Shown here in pieces: positions 8,816-16,864 of a stretch of 64,000 nt of DNA (position 1 is its first letter; every line of letters starts with the position of its first letter). The stretch comes from DASUBN01 sp964584665 (GTDB lineage Bacteria; Pseudomonadota; Gammaproteobacteria; Natronospirales; REEB76), in contig CAZPAO010000004.1 in NCBI GenBank assembly GCA_964584665.1, positions 69,382-133,381 on the forward strand. Direction: 5' to 3'. The notes under the pieces are model-generated. The model had not been told where the DNA came from, did no database searches, and was given only the letters and a program-made list of their open reading frames with translations. A program made the position numbers and the translations under genes.

Positions 8816-9946
8816 TCACTGCTGGGTGCCGGGCACGGCGATCTCGGCCTTGGGCGTCGCGGCCGAGGGGTCGGCGCTCACGTGCAAGCCGGGCCGGAGG
8901 TTGCGCGGCACCTGGGTCACGATCTCTTCGCCGGCCTTGAGGCCCGTGGAGACCACCGCCAGGTCGCCGATCTGCCGGTCCACCTTGATGGCACGCTGCT
9001 CGGCCACGCCCGCCTGCACCACGTACACGTAGTTGCCCTGCTGGCCGGTGAGCACCGCGCTCTGGGGGATGACCACCGCGTCCTGCTGCAGGGCAAGCTG
9101 CAGGCTCACCCCCACGTACTGGCCGGGCCAGAGCTGTTCCTGCTTGTTGGGCATGCTGGCCTTGAACATCACGGTGCCGGTGCTGGTGTTGACGGCGTTG
9201 TCGATGAACACGAGCTTGCCTTCGTCCAGCTGTCCGGTGCCGTCCTCGTGGGTGATGTACACCTTGAGGGCGTGCTTGGCGTCGTACTCCCGCACCTGCG
9301 GCAGGAACTGCTGCGCCAGGTTGAACTGCGCCTGGATGGGCTGCATCTGGTTCAACACCACCAGCGGCGTCACGTCGGTGGGCGAGACGATGTTGCCGGA
9401 CTTCACCGCCAGGCTGCCGGTGCGGCCCGCGATGGGGGCGCGGATGTCGGTATAGGAGAGGTTGATCTGGGCCTGCTGGTAGGCGGCCTGGGCCTGGTCC
9501 GCCGCGGCGCGGGCGTTCTCGTATTCCTGGGGCGTGACGAAGTCCTGCTTCGCCAGCGGCTCGAGGCGGTCGGCGTTGGCCTTGGTGCTGTCGGCGGCGG
9601 CCTTGGCGGAGGCGAGGGCCGCCTGGAAGGGAGCCGGATCGATGAGGAACAGGCGCTGGCCCTGGGTCACGGTCTGGCCTTCCGTGAAGTAGACCTCCTT
9701 CAGCATGCCGGAGACCTGCGGCCGCACCTGCACCATGTGCTCGGGCAGCACCTGGCCCACGGCGGTGAGCGTGAGGGGCATGGCCTGCACCTTGGCCTGG
9801 CCCATGGTAACCGTCAGGCTATCCACCTGGTCGTGGCGGCGGCTGTTGCGGGCGTTGCTCCACACCCTGAGGGCCACCAGCACCACCAGCAAGGCGGCGA
9901 TGCCGCCGATGATCCAGAAGACCTTCTTGTTCTTGGCGGCGCTCAA
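8816..9946 (-). CDS. RND efflux periplasmic adaptor (MdtA-like)
   Basis: A 376-residue membrane fusion protein with an N-terminal hydrophobic anchor at about residues 9-27. Lipoyl halves flank a helical hairpin, with RPQVSGMLKEVYFTEGQTV near 80 and RAPIAGRTGS near 170. Beta-barrel and membrane-proximal domains end in a polar tail. The start is TTG at 9946, sharing 4 nt with the stop of the upstream outer membrane channel (TTGA). No ATG or GTG lies close enough to replace it without losing the anchor. It bridges the RND pump and the outer membrane factor encoded on either side. Confidence 0.92.
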   Translation of the reverse strand: MSAAKNKKVFWIIGGIAALLVVLVALRVWSNARNSRRHDQVDSLTVTMGQAKVQAMPLTLTAVGQVLPEHMVQVRPQVSGMLKEVYFTEGQTVTQGQRLFLIDPAPFQAALASAKAAADSTKANADRLEPLAKQDFVTPQEYENARAAADQAQAAYQQAQINLSYTDIRAPIAGRTGSLAVKSGNIVSPTDVTPLVVLNQMQPIQAQFNLAQQFLPQVREYDAKHALKVYITHEDGTGQLDEGKLVFIDNAVNTSTGTVMFKASMPNKQEQLWPGQYVGVSLQLALQQDAVVIPQSAVLTGQQGNYVYVVQAGVAEQRAIKVDRQIGDLAVVSTGLKAGEEIVTQVPRNLRPGLHVSADPSAATPKAEIAVPGTQQ

Positions 9947-11295
9947 GGCTGCTGCTCCAGTTTGTCTTTAGGCACGTCGAGGCCGCCCATGGCGTGCCCC
10001 ATGGCGGCGAGAGCCGCGAACCAGTTGAGGCGCGCCTGCACGTCCTGCACGCGCGCGTTGGCGAGGGTGGCCTGGGCGGAGAGCACGTCGAGGATGCTGT
10101 CCAGGCCATTCTTGTAGCGGGCCTGGGTCACGTCACCGGCCTGCTGCGCGCTCTTGAGACCGGCGCTGGTAGTGTCCAGGTTGGAGGCCGCGGTACGCAT
10201 GTTCTGGTAGGCCTGCCAGACTTCCAGTTGCACCGCCTGTACCAGTTGATCGGTGGTGGCCTGGGCGATATCCACCGCCGCCTGGGCGCGGCGGTTGTCC
10301 GCCTGATCGGCGAAGCCGGTGAAGAGCGGGAAGCTCAGGTTCAAGCCCGCGCTGTAGGCAGTGGAGGTCGTCTTCTTGCCGCCGAGGTCGGTGGTGTTGC
10401 GGCCCGCGCTGGCATCCAGCGTCAGCACCGGCCAGCCCTGAGCCTTGGTGGCTTCCAGCGTCGCCACCGCAGCCTGTTCCTGTGCCTTGGAGGCGAGCAC
10501 CTCGGGGCGCGCATCCTCTGCCTTCGCGAGCAGATCATGGATGTTCCCGGGCGGCAGCGTCGCGTTCACCTGATCATCCCAGGATGCGAGGGGGATGGCG
10601 CTGTCGGCGGGATAGCCGACGGTGAGTGCGAGCTGGCCGCGGGCGACGGCGAGCTGTCCCTGGGCCGTCTGCAGCGCGAGCTTGGCGCCGGCGAGGGCCG
10701 CTTCCGCCTGGTAGACGTCGCCGATGGTGGCGAGGCCGGAGCCCTTGCGTTGGTTGGCGGCATCCAGGCTCGCGGTGGCATCCTGCACGCTCTGCAGGTC
10801 AGCGTCCTGCACCGCCTGGAAGCCCAGCACCTGGTAGTAGTCCTGTTCCACCTGCAGGATCAGGTCCTGCATGGTCTGGTTCGCATCGAGCTGGGATGCC
10901 GTGAGCGCGTACTTGGCCGCATCGGTGGTGCCGGAGCGCACACCGAAATCCCACAGCAGGTAGCTGAGATCTATGGCGGGGCCGTAGCGGTTCTGCACGC
11001 CGCCTGCGACGCCGTTGGTGTTCACCTGTTTCAGGCGCTCGAAGCTGTAGCCCACGCTGACCTGCGGCCAGTAACCGGAGCGCGCCAGTTCCACGCCCGC
11101 TTCGCTGCTGCGGATGGACGCCCAGGCGATGCGCGTGGCGGGATTATTGGAGAGCGTGAGGTCCGTGAGCTGCACCAGCGTCAGCGGCTGGTCGAAGTGG
11201 GGCGCCGGGTCGGCCGCTGCCGCCGTGCCTATATATAGGCAAGCCGCTGCTGTCAGAGCGGCGAGTGGGAGACGCAGTGTCGCGGACTTGGGCAT
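9943..11295 (-). CDS. TolC-like outer membrane efflux protein
   Basis: A 450-residue outer membrane factor with a signal peptide (cleavage likely after TAAAA near residue 24). The duplicated TolC fold is visible from repeated Ala/Gln-rich helical stretches. ATG at 11295 was chosen because it opens the signal peptide; in-frame sequence upstream is low-complexity and lies in the divergent promoter region. It is the promoter-proximal gene of the OMF-MFP-RND operon. Its 214-nt upstream region is shared with a two-component system gene on the other strand. A second, larger TolC homologue is encoded at 23234-24790. Confidence 0.9.
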   Translation of the reverse strand: MPKSATLRLPLAALTAAACLYIGTAAAADPAPHFDQPLTLVQLTDLTLSNNPATRIAWASIRSSEAGVELARSGYWPQVSVGYSFERLKQVNTNGVAGGVQNRYGPAIDLSYLLWDFGVRSGTTDAAKYALTASQLDANQTMQDLILQVEQDYYQVLGFQAVQDADLQSVQDATASLDAANQRKGSGLATIGDVYQAEAALAGAKLALQTAQGQLAVARGQLALTVGYPADSAIPLASWDDQVNATLPPGNIHDLLAKAEDARPEVLASKAQEQAAVATLEATKAQGWPVLTLDASAGRNTTDLGGKKTTSTAYSAGLNLSFPLFTGFADQADNRRAQAAVDIAQATTDQLVQAVQLEVWQAYQNMRTAASNLDTTSAGLKSAQQAGDVTQARYKNGLDSILDVLSAQATLANARVQDVQARLNWFAALAAMGHAMGGLDVPKDKLEQQP

Positions 11296-11413
11296 GGGGG
11301 ATTCCGGAAGATCGGGCGCGTATCGGATACAGACGCGGATAAGCCAAAGAGGTTCACAACAGGTCCGAACGCGGGCGGGTATTCTCGCACCCCCGCCGTT
11401 GCTGGGTCGTGGC

Positions 11414-11430
11414 TGATACACTTTGATACA
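11414..11430 (+). promoter_or_regulatory. Tandem TGATACA repeat, candidate response-regulator site
   Basis: Two TGATACA heptamers at 11414-11420 and 11424-11430 repeat with a period of exactly 10 bp, the spacing typical of direct-repeat sites bound by OmpR/PhoB-family dimers. A third GATACA occurs at 11326-11331, close to the divergent efflux operon start. The site lies 80 nt upstream of the response regulator gene and about 120 nt upstream of the efflux operon. Binding is inferred from position and spacing only. Confidence 0.45.
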
Positions 11431-11509
11431 TGCTACCCCAGGCTGGCGGATAGAATCACCGCCTACCCAATACGGCGCCGCATGCACGGCGCCGATCCAC
11501 CGTGAAGCC

Positions 11510-12235
11510 ATGAGCAAACGCGATCACATCCTGCTGGTGGACGACGACGCCGAGATACGCTCGCTGCTGTCGGAGTACCTGACCCGGGAAGGCTTCCACG
11601 TGACCGCCGTGCCGGACGGGCGCAGCATGGACGAGGCCCTGGAGGACAACCGCTTCGATCTCGCGGTGCTGGACCTGATGCTGCCGGGGGAGGATGGCAT
11701 CAGCCTCTGTCGCCGGCTGCGGGCCGGCTCCATCCTGCCCATCATCATGTTGACGGCCCGGGGCGAGGAGGCGGACCGGATCACCGGCCTCGAGACCGGC
11801 GCCGACGACTACCTGGCCAAGCCTTTCAACCCGCGCGAGCTGCTGGCCCGCATCCAGAGCGTGTTGCGCCGGGCCCGCACCCTGCCTGAGGACGTGACGC
11901 CGGAACAGGCGCGCCGCTTCAGCTTCTCCGGCTGGACCCTGGATACCCTGACGCGCCAACTGGTGTCGTCGGCGGGCGTGACCACGCCCCTCTCTGGAGC
12001 CGAGTATCGACTGCTCAGCGTGTTCCTGCACCACGCGGGACAGGTGCTGAGTCGCGACCAGCTCACCGAGATGATCCGCGGCCGTGGCAGCCACATGCCC
12101 TTCGACCGGAGCATCGACGTGCAGGTGAGCCGCCTGCGCCAGCGGCTCGGGGATGACGGCCGGGTGCCGGCTTTCATCCGGACGGTGCGCGGCGAGGGCT
12201 ACGTGTTCGCGGTGCCGGTGGAGGTGGACGGATGA
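11510..12235 (+). CDS. OmpR-family response regulator
   Basis: A 241-residue DNA-binding response regulator. The receiver domain has acidic residues D11-D12, phospho-acceptor D55 in LAVLDLMLPGEDG, a conserved Thr in MLTARGEE and Lys in LAKPFNPREL. The C-terminal winged helix is of the OmpR/PhoB type (about 150-235), with DVQVSRLRQRL and IRTVRGEGYVF. ATG at 11510 precedes the standard MSKRDHILLVDDD start. The gene overlaps the histidine kinase gene by 4 nt (ATGA). Position opposite the RND operon suggests that it controls the pump, by analogy with AdeRS- and BaeSR-type systems. Confidence 0.93.
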   Translation: MSKRDHILLVDDDAEIRSLLSEYLTREGFHVTAVPDGRSMDEALEDNRFDLAVLDLMLPGEDGISLCRRLRAGSILPIIMLTARGEEADRITGLETGADDYLAKPFNPRELLARIQSVLRRARTLPEDVTPEQARRFSFSGWTLDTLTRQLVSSAGVTTPLSGAEYRLLSVFLHHAGQVLSRDQLTEMIRGRGSHMPFDRSIDVQVSRLRQRLGDDGRVPAFIRTVRGEGYVFAVPVEVDG

Positions 12236-13587
12236 AGGGGCTCTGGCCGCGCTCGCTCTACGGCCGCCTGGCGCTGGTGCTGCTCTCAGGGCTCTTCGTC
12301 GCGCAGCTCATCAGCGCCTACATCGCCCTCTCCGAGCGGGACGACGCCCTGTTTCGCTTCAGCGACGCCCAGTGGGCCCAACGCGTGGCCCAGGCGGTCC
12401 GGCTCATGGATTCCCTGGACGCGCACGAGCGCCAGCGCATCGCCGGCATCATCACCACGCCGCGCCTGCTGGTGAGCCTGAGCGACCAGCCGCGCGCCGT
12501 CGGCCAGCGCGACCCGGCCTCCACCGATTACCAGGCGGCGCTCGCGGAACTGCTCGGCAGCCGTGACGTGCGCGTGGTCGTGGCGGAGCGCACTCCCGCC
12601 GAATCCGTCGCCGGCGTGCCGGTGCCGGTGAATGCACCCAATATCGAGCGCAGCGAGCACGTCATCACCGAGGTGCAGCTGAAGGACGGCAGCTGGGTCA
12701 ACTTCGACCATCCCCGCCCGTGGGTGTTGAGCGACAGCCCGGCGCGGCTGGTGCTGAGCCTCGCGGTGCTGCTGGTGTCGGTGCTGCTGGTGTCATTCCT
12801 GGCGGTGCGCTGGGTGACCCGGCCACTCTCGACTCTGGCCCGCGCGGCGGACGAGCTGGGCCGGGACATCCACCGGCCGCCGCTGCCGGAACAGGGCCCC
12901 CTGGAGGTGAGCGCGGCGGCGGCGGCCTTCAACACCATGCAAGCGCGCCTGCGCGACTATATATATGAGCGCACCCGCATCCTCACGGCGGTGTCCCATG
13001 ACTTGCGCACGCCTATCACCCGCATGCGGCTGAGGGCCGAGTTGCTGTCCGACGAGGCCTTGAAGGGCAAGCTGGTCCGCGACCTCCAGGACATGGAAGA
13101 CATGACCAGCGCCACGCTGTCCTTCCTGCGCGGTTTCGAGGACCGTGAGCCGGTGCAGAACGTTGACCTGATGGCCCTGCTGGAGAGCCTGGAGACCGAT
13201 TCCATCGATACGGGTTATGACGTGAAGCTGCAGGGACGGGTGGAGCGGCCGGTACCGCTGCGGCCGCGCGCCTTGCGGCGCCTCTTGGATAACCTCGTCA
13301 CCAACTCCATCCGCTACGGCAAGCGCGCCATCATCACGGTGGAGGACCTGGGGGAGGCGGTGGCGATCCGGGTGAGGGACGCGGGCCCCGGCATCCCGCC
13401 GGATGAGTTGGAGAAGGTGTTCGAGCCCTACTATCGTCTGGATGCGGCCCGCAGCGCCGAGAGCGGTGGTGTGGGACTTGGCCTCAGCATCGCCCGCAAC
13501 ATCGCCGAATTGCATGGCGGGACGCTCATCCTGCAGAACCATCCTGCCGGTGGTCTCGAAGCTATCCTCACGATCCCTGCACGCTGA
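12232..13587 (+). CDS. Sensor histidine kinase (EnvZ-like)
   Basis: A 451-residue inner-membrane kinase. TM1 is at about residues 10-30 and TM2 at about 167-190, enclosing a periplasmic sensor domain of about 135 residues. A HAMP linker (WVTRPLSTLARAADELG) leads to the phospho-acceptor H256 in SHDLRTPITRMRLRAEL. The ATPase core shows the N-box (NLVTNSIRYGKR), DAGPGIP and GVGLGLSIARNIAE. It is translated with the upstream regulator through an ATGA overlap. Its last 20 nt overlap the convergent GT9 gene. Confidence 0.93.
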   Translation: MKGLWPRSLYGRLALVLLSGLFVAQLISAYIALSERDDALFRFSDAQWAQRVAQAVRLMDSLDAHERQRIAGIITTPRLLVSLSDQPRAVGQRDPASTDYQAALAELLGSRDVRVVVAERTPAESVAGVPVPVNAPNIERSEHVITEVQLKDGSWVNFDHPRPWVLSDSPARLVLSLAVLLVSVLLVSFLAVRWVTRPLSTLARAADELGRDIHRPPLPEQGPLEVSAAAAAFNTMQARLRDYIYERTRILTAVSHDLRTPITRMRLRAELLSDEALKGKLVRDLQDMEDMTSATLSFLRGFEDREPVQNVDLMALLESLETDSIDTGYDVKLQGRVERPVPLRPRALRRLLDNLVTNSIRYGKRAIITVEDLGEAVAIRVRDAGPGIPPDELEKVFEPYYRLDAARSAESGGVGLGLSIARNIAELHGGTLILQNHPAGGLEAILTIPAR

Positions 13588-14650
13588 CCAGTTTCTCGCC
13601 GCGCACCCGCGCGGCCATGAGCTCGTCCAGTTTCCTCGTCACGTCCGCGACCTGGATGCAGTCCATGGCCTTCGGATCCCGCACGCGCGTGCCCCAGGGT
13701 GCGGTCTCGGGTGTGAGCCCATCGAACTGCTTGAGCGCATCGGGATAACGGTCCACGCGCCAGCGTTGGCTGAGATAGGGCCCTGCCCGGTCCGGGTTGG
13801 TGGTGGCGTAGAGGCCGATCACGGGCGTGCCGGCGGCGGTGGCCATGTGCACGGGACCCGAGTCCGGCGAGACCAGCACCGTGGCCCGCGCCAACAGCGC
13901 CAGCAGTTCCTTGAGGGAGGTCTTGCCCACGAGGTCGTTGGCACCCGTCTTCGAGAGCGCAGTGATGCGCTCGCCGTAGGCGCGTTCGATCTCGCTGCGG
14001 CCGCCGGTGACGTAGACGCGCATGCCGTGTTTCGCGGCGGCGTGGTCCGCCAGGGCCGCGTAGTGCTCCGGCTGCCAGCTCCGCCAGTTGCGGAAGCGCA
14101 GGTTGGCGCAGGGACTGATGATGAGGGTGGGTTGATCGCCGGGCAGCTGTTGCGCGGCGAAAGCCTCGGCCGTGGCCGGGAGTGGGATGTCCCAGCGCAA
14201 CAGGTGCTCCGCTATGCCCAGGGCTTCCGAGAAGCCGAACAGGCTGTCCATCACATGCTGGCGGTCCCGGTGCGGGATGCGCATATTCGTGAACAGCCAC
14301 TGCAGGTCGTGGGCCCTCTCCCTGTCGAAGCCCAAGCGCAGCGGCGCCTTCACGTTGAGGCTCGCCACGCTCGCGCGCAAGGACATCTGCATGTGCAGCA
14401 GCAGATCGAAGCGCCGCCCCTTGAGCGCGCGGCGCAGCGCCGCGTGCGCCCCCAGACCCTTGGATTTGTCGAAGATGATAAACTCGATGCCGGGGATGTC
14501 CCCCACGAGACTCGCTTCCAATTTTCCGATGATCCAGGTGATGCGCGTCTTGGGCCACGCGGCCTGCAGCGTGCGCACCACCGGCAGGGTGTGGCATACG
14601 TCACCCACCGCCGAGAGGCGGATCACGCACATCGATTCGGGAGCGGACAT
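13568..14650 (-). CDS. Glycosyltransferase family 9 (heptosyltransferase-like)
   Basis: A 360-residue GT-B glycosyltransferase of the ADP-heptose:LPS heptosyltransferase family. The N-terminal VIRLSAVGDVCHTLPVV stretch and the C-terminal VSPDSGPVHMATAAGTPVIGLYATTNP stretch are diagnostic of GT9. The first is the acceptor-side glycine-rich loop and the second contributes to nucleotide-sugar binding. The family fits LPS inner-core assembly, and the neighbours include hldE and kdkA, but acceptor position cannot be assigned. The start is uncertain among closely spaced ATGs at 14656, 14650 and 14632. The start codon lies only 21 nt from that of the divergent kdkA gene. Confidence 0.88.
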   Translation of the reverse strand: MSAPESMCVIRLSAVGDVCHTLPVVRTLQAAWPKTRITWIIGKLEASLVGDIPGIEFIIFDKSKGLGAHAALRRALKGRRFDLLLHMQMSLRASVASLNVKAPLRLGFDRERAHDLQWLFTNMRIPHRDRQHVMDSLFGFSEALGIAEHLLRWDIPLPATAEAFAAQQLPGDQPTLIISPCANLRFRNWRSWQPEHYAALADHAAAKHGMRVYVTGGRSEIERAYGERITALSKTGANDLVGKTSLKELLALLARATVLVSPDSGPVHMATAAGTPVIGLYATTNPDRAGPYLSQRWRVDRYPDALKQFDGLTPETAPWGTRVRDPKAMDCIQVADVTRKLDELMAARVRGEKLVSVQGS

Positions 14651-14671
14651 GGGCATGCTTCGGGGACCGTG

Positions 14672-15370
14672 ATGGCAGCCAGGACGCAACGATCCGGAGA
14701 CGCGGTCATCCTATACGATGACGCTCTGCTTGACCACGCGGATGCGGTGCTGTTCACGCCGCCCACGGCGGCGGCGAGCACCCCAATCGTCATCGGCGGA
14801 CGCGGTTCCGCGTGGATACTGGAGCGCGGCGGTGAACAGTGGGTGCTGCGTCATTACCGGCGCGGCGGCCTGCCGGGGCGCTTCATCCGCGATCTCTATC
14901 TATGGACCGGACTCGAAGCCACCCGCGCCTGGCGCGAGTGGCGGCTCACGGACTCCCTATATAAGGTAGGCCTGCCGGTGCCCCAGCCGGTTGCGGCCCG
15001 GGTGGTACGCGAGGGAGTCCTCTATAGAGCGGACCTCATCACCCGCCGCATCCCGGGCGCCCGTTCCCTGGCCGAGGTGCTCACAACTCCTACGGACATC
15101 CCCTGGGAAGCGATGGGCCGCTGCGTGCGGCGGTTCCACGATGCCGGCGTGCGCCACGCGGATCTGAATGCCCATAACATCCTGCTCGCGGCAGACGGCA
15201 AGGTGTTCCTCATAGACTTCGACCGGGGTGCGCGCGTCGCGCCGGATGTGCGCTGGCAACAGGGCAACCTCGCGCGTTTGCAGCGTTCCTTGCGCAAGCT
15301 CGCCGGGGGCAACGCGCCCATCGCCGCGGGCTGGGCCCGCTTCCTGGACGCCTACGCCAAGGCGGGCTAG
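14672..15370 (+). CDS. kdkA: 3-deoxy-D-manno-octulosonic acid kinase
   Basis: A 232-residue kinase-fold protein that phosphorylates the Kdo residue of LPS at the inner membrane. The motifs are typical of KdkA: GGRGSAWILERG near residues 42-53, VLRHYRRGG, the catalytic loop HADLNAHNILL and the metal-binding LIDFDRG. Length matches the family (about 230-240). ATG at 14672 was chosen because the family begins just before the VILYDDALL segment; the open frame continues upstream but only as antisense of the GT9 gene. The stop lies 31 nt before the FecR-domain lipoprotein start. Confidence 0.9.
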   Translation: MAARTQRSGDAVILYDDALLDHADAVLFTPPTAAASTPIVIGGRGSAWILERGGEQWVLRHYRRGGLPGRFIRDLYLWTGLEATRAWREWRLTDSLYKVGLPVPQPVAARVVREGVLYRADLITRRIPGARSLAEVLTTPTDIPWEAMGRCVRRFHDAGVRHADLNAHNILLAADGKVFLIDFDRGARVAPDVRWQQGNLARLQRSLRKLAGGNAPIAAGWARFLDAYAKAG

Positions 15371-15401
15371 CATCCTCAGGGTCGTATCCAAGGGCCGACC
15401 C

Positions 15402-16805
15402 ATGCGCTCTCTACTGATCCCGCTCTCGCTCCTGACCCTGCTGCTGTGTGCCTGCGGCCCTTCGCCGCAGCCGGCCGCTCCCGCGGCCGCCACGCAGGCA
15501 ACGCCGGCACCGGCCAGCGCGCCCGCATCTTCCAGTGCGCCTGCCGCCGTGACTGCGGCGGCAGCCGGCACCAGCGAGGCGGCGGCAGAGGCGACCAGCG
15601 TGCCGCCGGCCGTTACGGACGCAGGGCCTGAGGTGGCAGCGGACGTGGCGCTGGCCCAGGGCAGCGTCACCGATACCGCGAGCGACGGCAGCAACCGCGC
15701 GCTGAAGGACGGCGACAGCGTCTACCCGGGCGATGCGTTCACGCTGGGCGATGACAGTTACCTCGACCTCGACTTCACCGACGGCAGCCACATCCTGCTG
15801 CGGCCCGGCACCCGCTTCCAGATCGAGCGTTTCCATTTCGAACCCGAGGCCCATCTGGGCCCCGACGGCGAACCGGCCACGCTGTTCACGCCGGCCCAGC
15901 CGGAGAACGCGTTCTTCAAGCTCATCAAGGGCGGCCTGCGCGCCATCGACGGCATCATCGGCCACACGGAGCCGCAGAGCTACGGCGTGGAGACGCCGGT
16001 GGCCACCATCGGCGTGCGCGGCACCGCCTTCGACGTGCGCTACTGCGGTGAGGACTGCCAGGACGAAGCGGATGCCTCCGGCAAACCGGAGGACGGCCTC
16101 TACACCTCGGTGGACGACGGTAGCATCGGCGTGAAGAACGACAGCGGCGAGACCGTGACGCCCAAGGGCCATTCCGGTTTCGTGAAGAGCCGCCGCGAGC
16201 GCCTGCGCGCGCTCAACACGCCCCCCAAGGCCTTGCGGCACATGCAGCTGCCGGACAAGCTCAAGGCGCGGGACGCCGACAACCACAAGAAAGTGCACGC
16301 GCGCCAGAAGCAGCGGCGCCAAGCGCGCATCGAGCGGCGCAAGAAGCGGGCGGATTGGGAGAAACAGCATCCGGGCGCGGCGGCGAAGCTGAAGGCCAAG
16401 GCTGCGTCCGCCGCCAAGGCCGATGGCAAACCCGCCCCCGGCACGCATCCGGGCAAGCAGGCCGAGCCGCCCAAGACGGCGCCGCAGGGCAAGCTGAAGG
16501 ACATCAAGGCGCGGGCCGCCAAGCCTGCGCCGAAGACCGCGGTCCCGGAACGGAGACAGCAGCGCCTACAGGACCAAGAGAAGCGGGACGCGGCCAAGCG
16601 TACTAAGCGAGCGGCGGAGCCTGCAGCTCAGCGGGACGGCAGGCTCAAGGAGCTGAAGCAGGAGCGGCAGGAGAAGAAGCCTGAACCCGCTGCCAAGCCG
16701 AAGCCGGACAAGCAGGATAAGCCCGCCAAGGGCAAGGACGACTGCAAGGACAAGAAAGGCAAGAAGAAGGCCAAGGGCAAAGACAAGGACAAGTGCGACG
16801 GCTGA
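15402..16805 (+). CDS. FecR-domain lipoprotein with Lys/Ala-rich C-terminal tail
   Basis: A 467-residue exported protein. The N-terminus is a signal peptide ending in LCAC, an acceptable lipobox with Cys18. An Ala/Pro-rich spacer runs to about residue 80 and a FecR domain to about 265. The FecR signature is clear: DFTDGSHILLRPGTRFQIER, then ETPVATIGVRGTAFDVRYC. The rest, about 200 residues, is extremely rich in Lys, Ala, Glu and Arg and ends with two cysteines (DDCKDK and KDKCDG). Sigma-linked FecR proteins are anti-sigma regulators, but no sigma factor gene or Fec-type receptor is nearby. The closest relative in the window is the FecR protein of the secretion locus at 46480. Function is unknown; wall or nucleic-acid binding by the basic tail is speculation. 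Confidence 0.8.
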   Translation: MRSLLIPLSLLTLLLCACGPSPQPAAPAAATQATPAPASAPASSSAPAAVTAAAAGTSEAAAEATSVPPAVTDAGPEVAADVALAQGSVTDTASDGSNRALKDGDSVYPGDAFTLGDDSYLDLDFTDGSHILLRPGTRFQIERFHFEPEAHLGPDGEPATLFTPAQPENAFFKLIKGGLRAIDGIIGHTEPQSYGVETPVATIGVRGTAFDVRYCGEDCQDEADASGKPEDGLYTSVDDGSIGVKNDSGETVTPKGHSGFVKSRRERLRALNTPPKALRHMQLPDKLKARDADNHKKVHARQKQRRQARIERRKKRADWEKQHPGAAAKLKAKAASAAKADGKPAPGTHPGKQAEPPKTAPQGKLKDIKARAAKPAPKTAVPERRQQRLQDQEKRDAAKRTKRAAEPAAQRDGRLKELKQERQEKKPEPAAKPKPDKQDKPAKGKDDCKDKKGKKKAKGKDKDKCDG

Positions 16806-16842
16806 GCCGGCGCAAGATCCTTATCCTCAGGCAGTGAAGGGG

Positions 16843-16862
16843 AGGGCGGCGTGAGCCGCCCT
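16843..16862. terminator. Hairpin between convergent genes
   Basis: A perfect 8-bp stem, AGGGCGGC (16843-16850) and GCCGCCCT (16855-16862), with a GTGA loop lies between the FecR lipoprotein gene and the convergent glycosyltransferase gene. Pyrimidine-rich sequence follows on both strands but there is no long T-run, so terminator strength is uncertain. Confidence 0.5.
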
Positions 16863-16864
16863 TC

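Noticed and set aside
13403..14671. Upstream in-frame extension of kdkA through the GT9 gene
   Set aside because: The extension is antisense to a clear glycosyltransferase and adds no recognisable domain; KdkA proteins are about 230 residues, matching the start at 14672.
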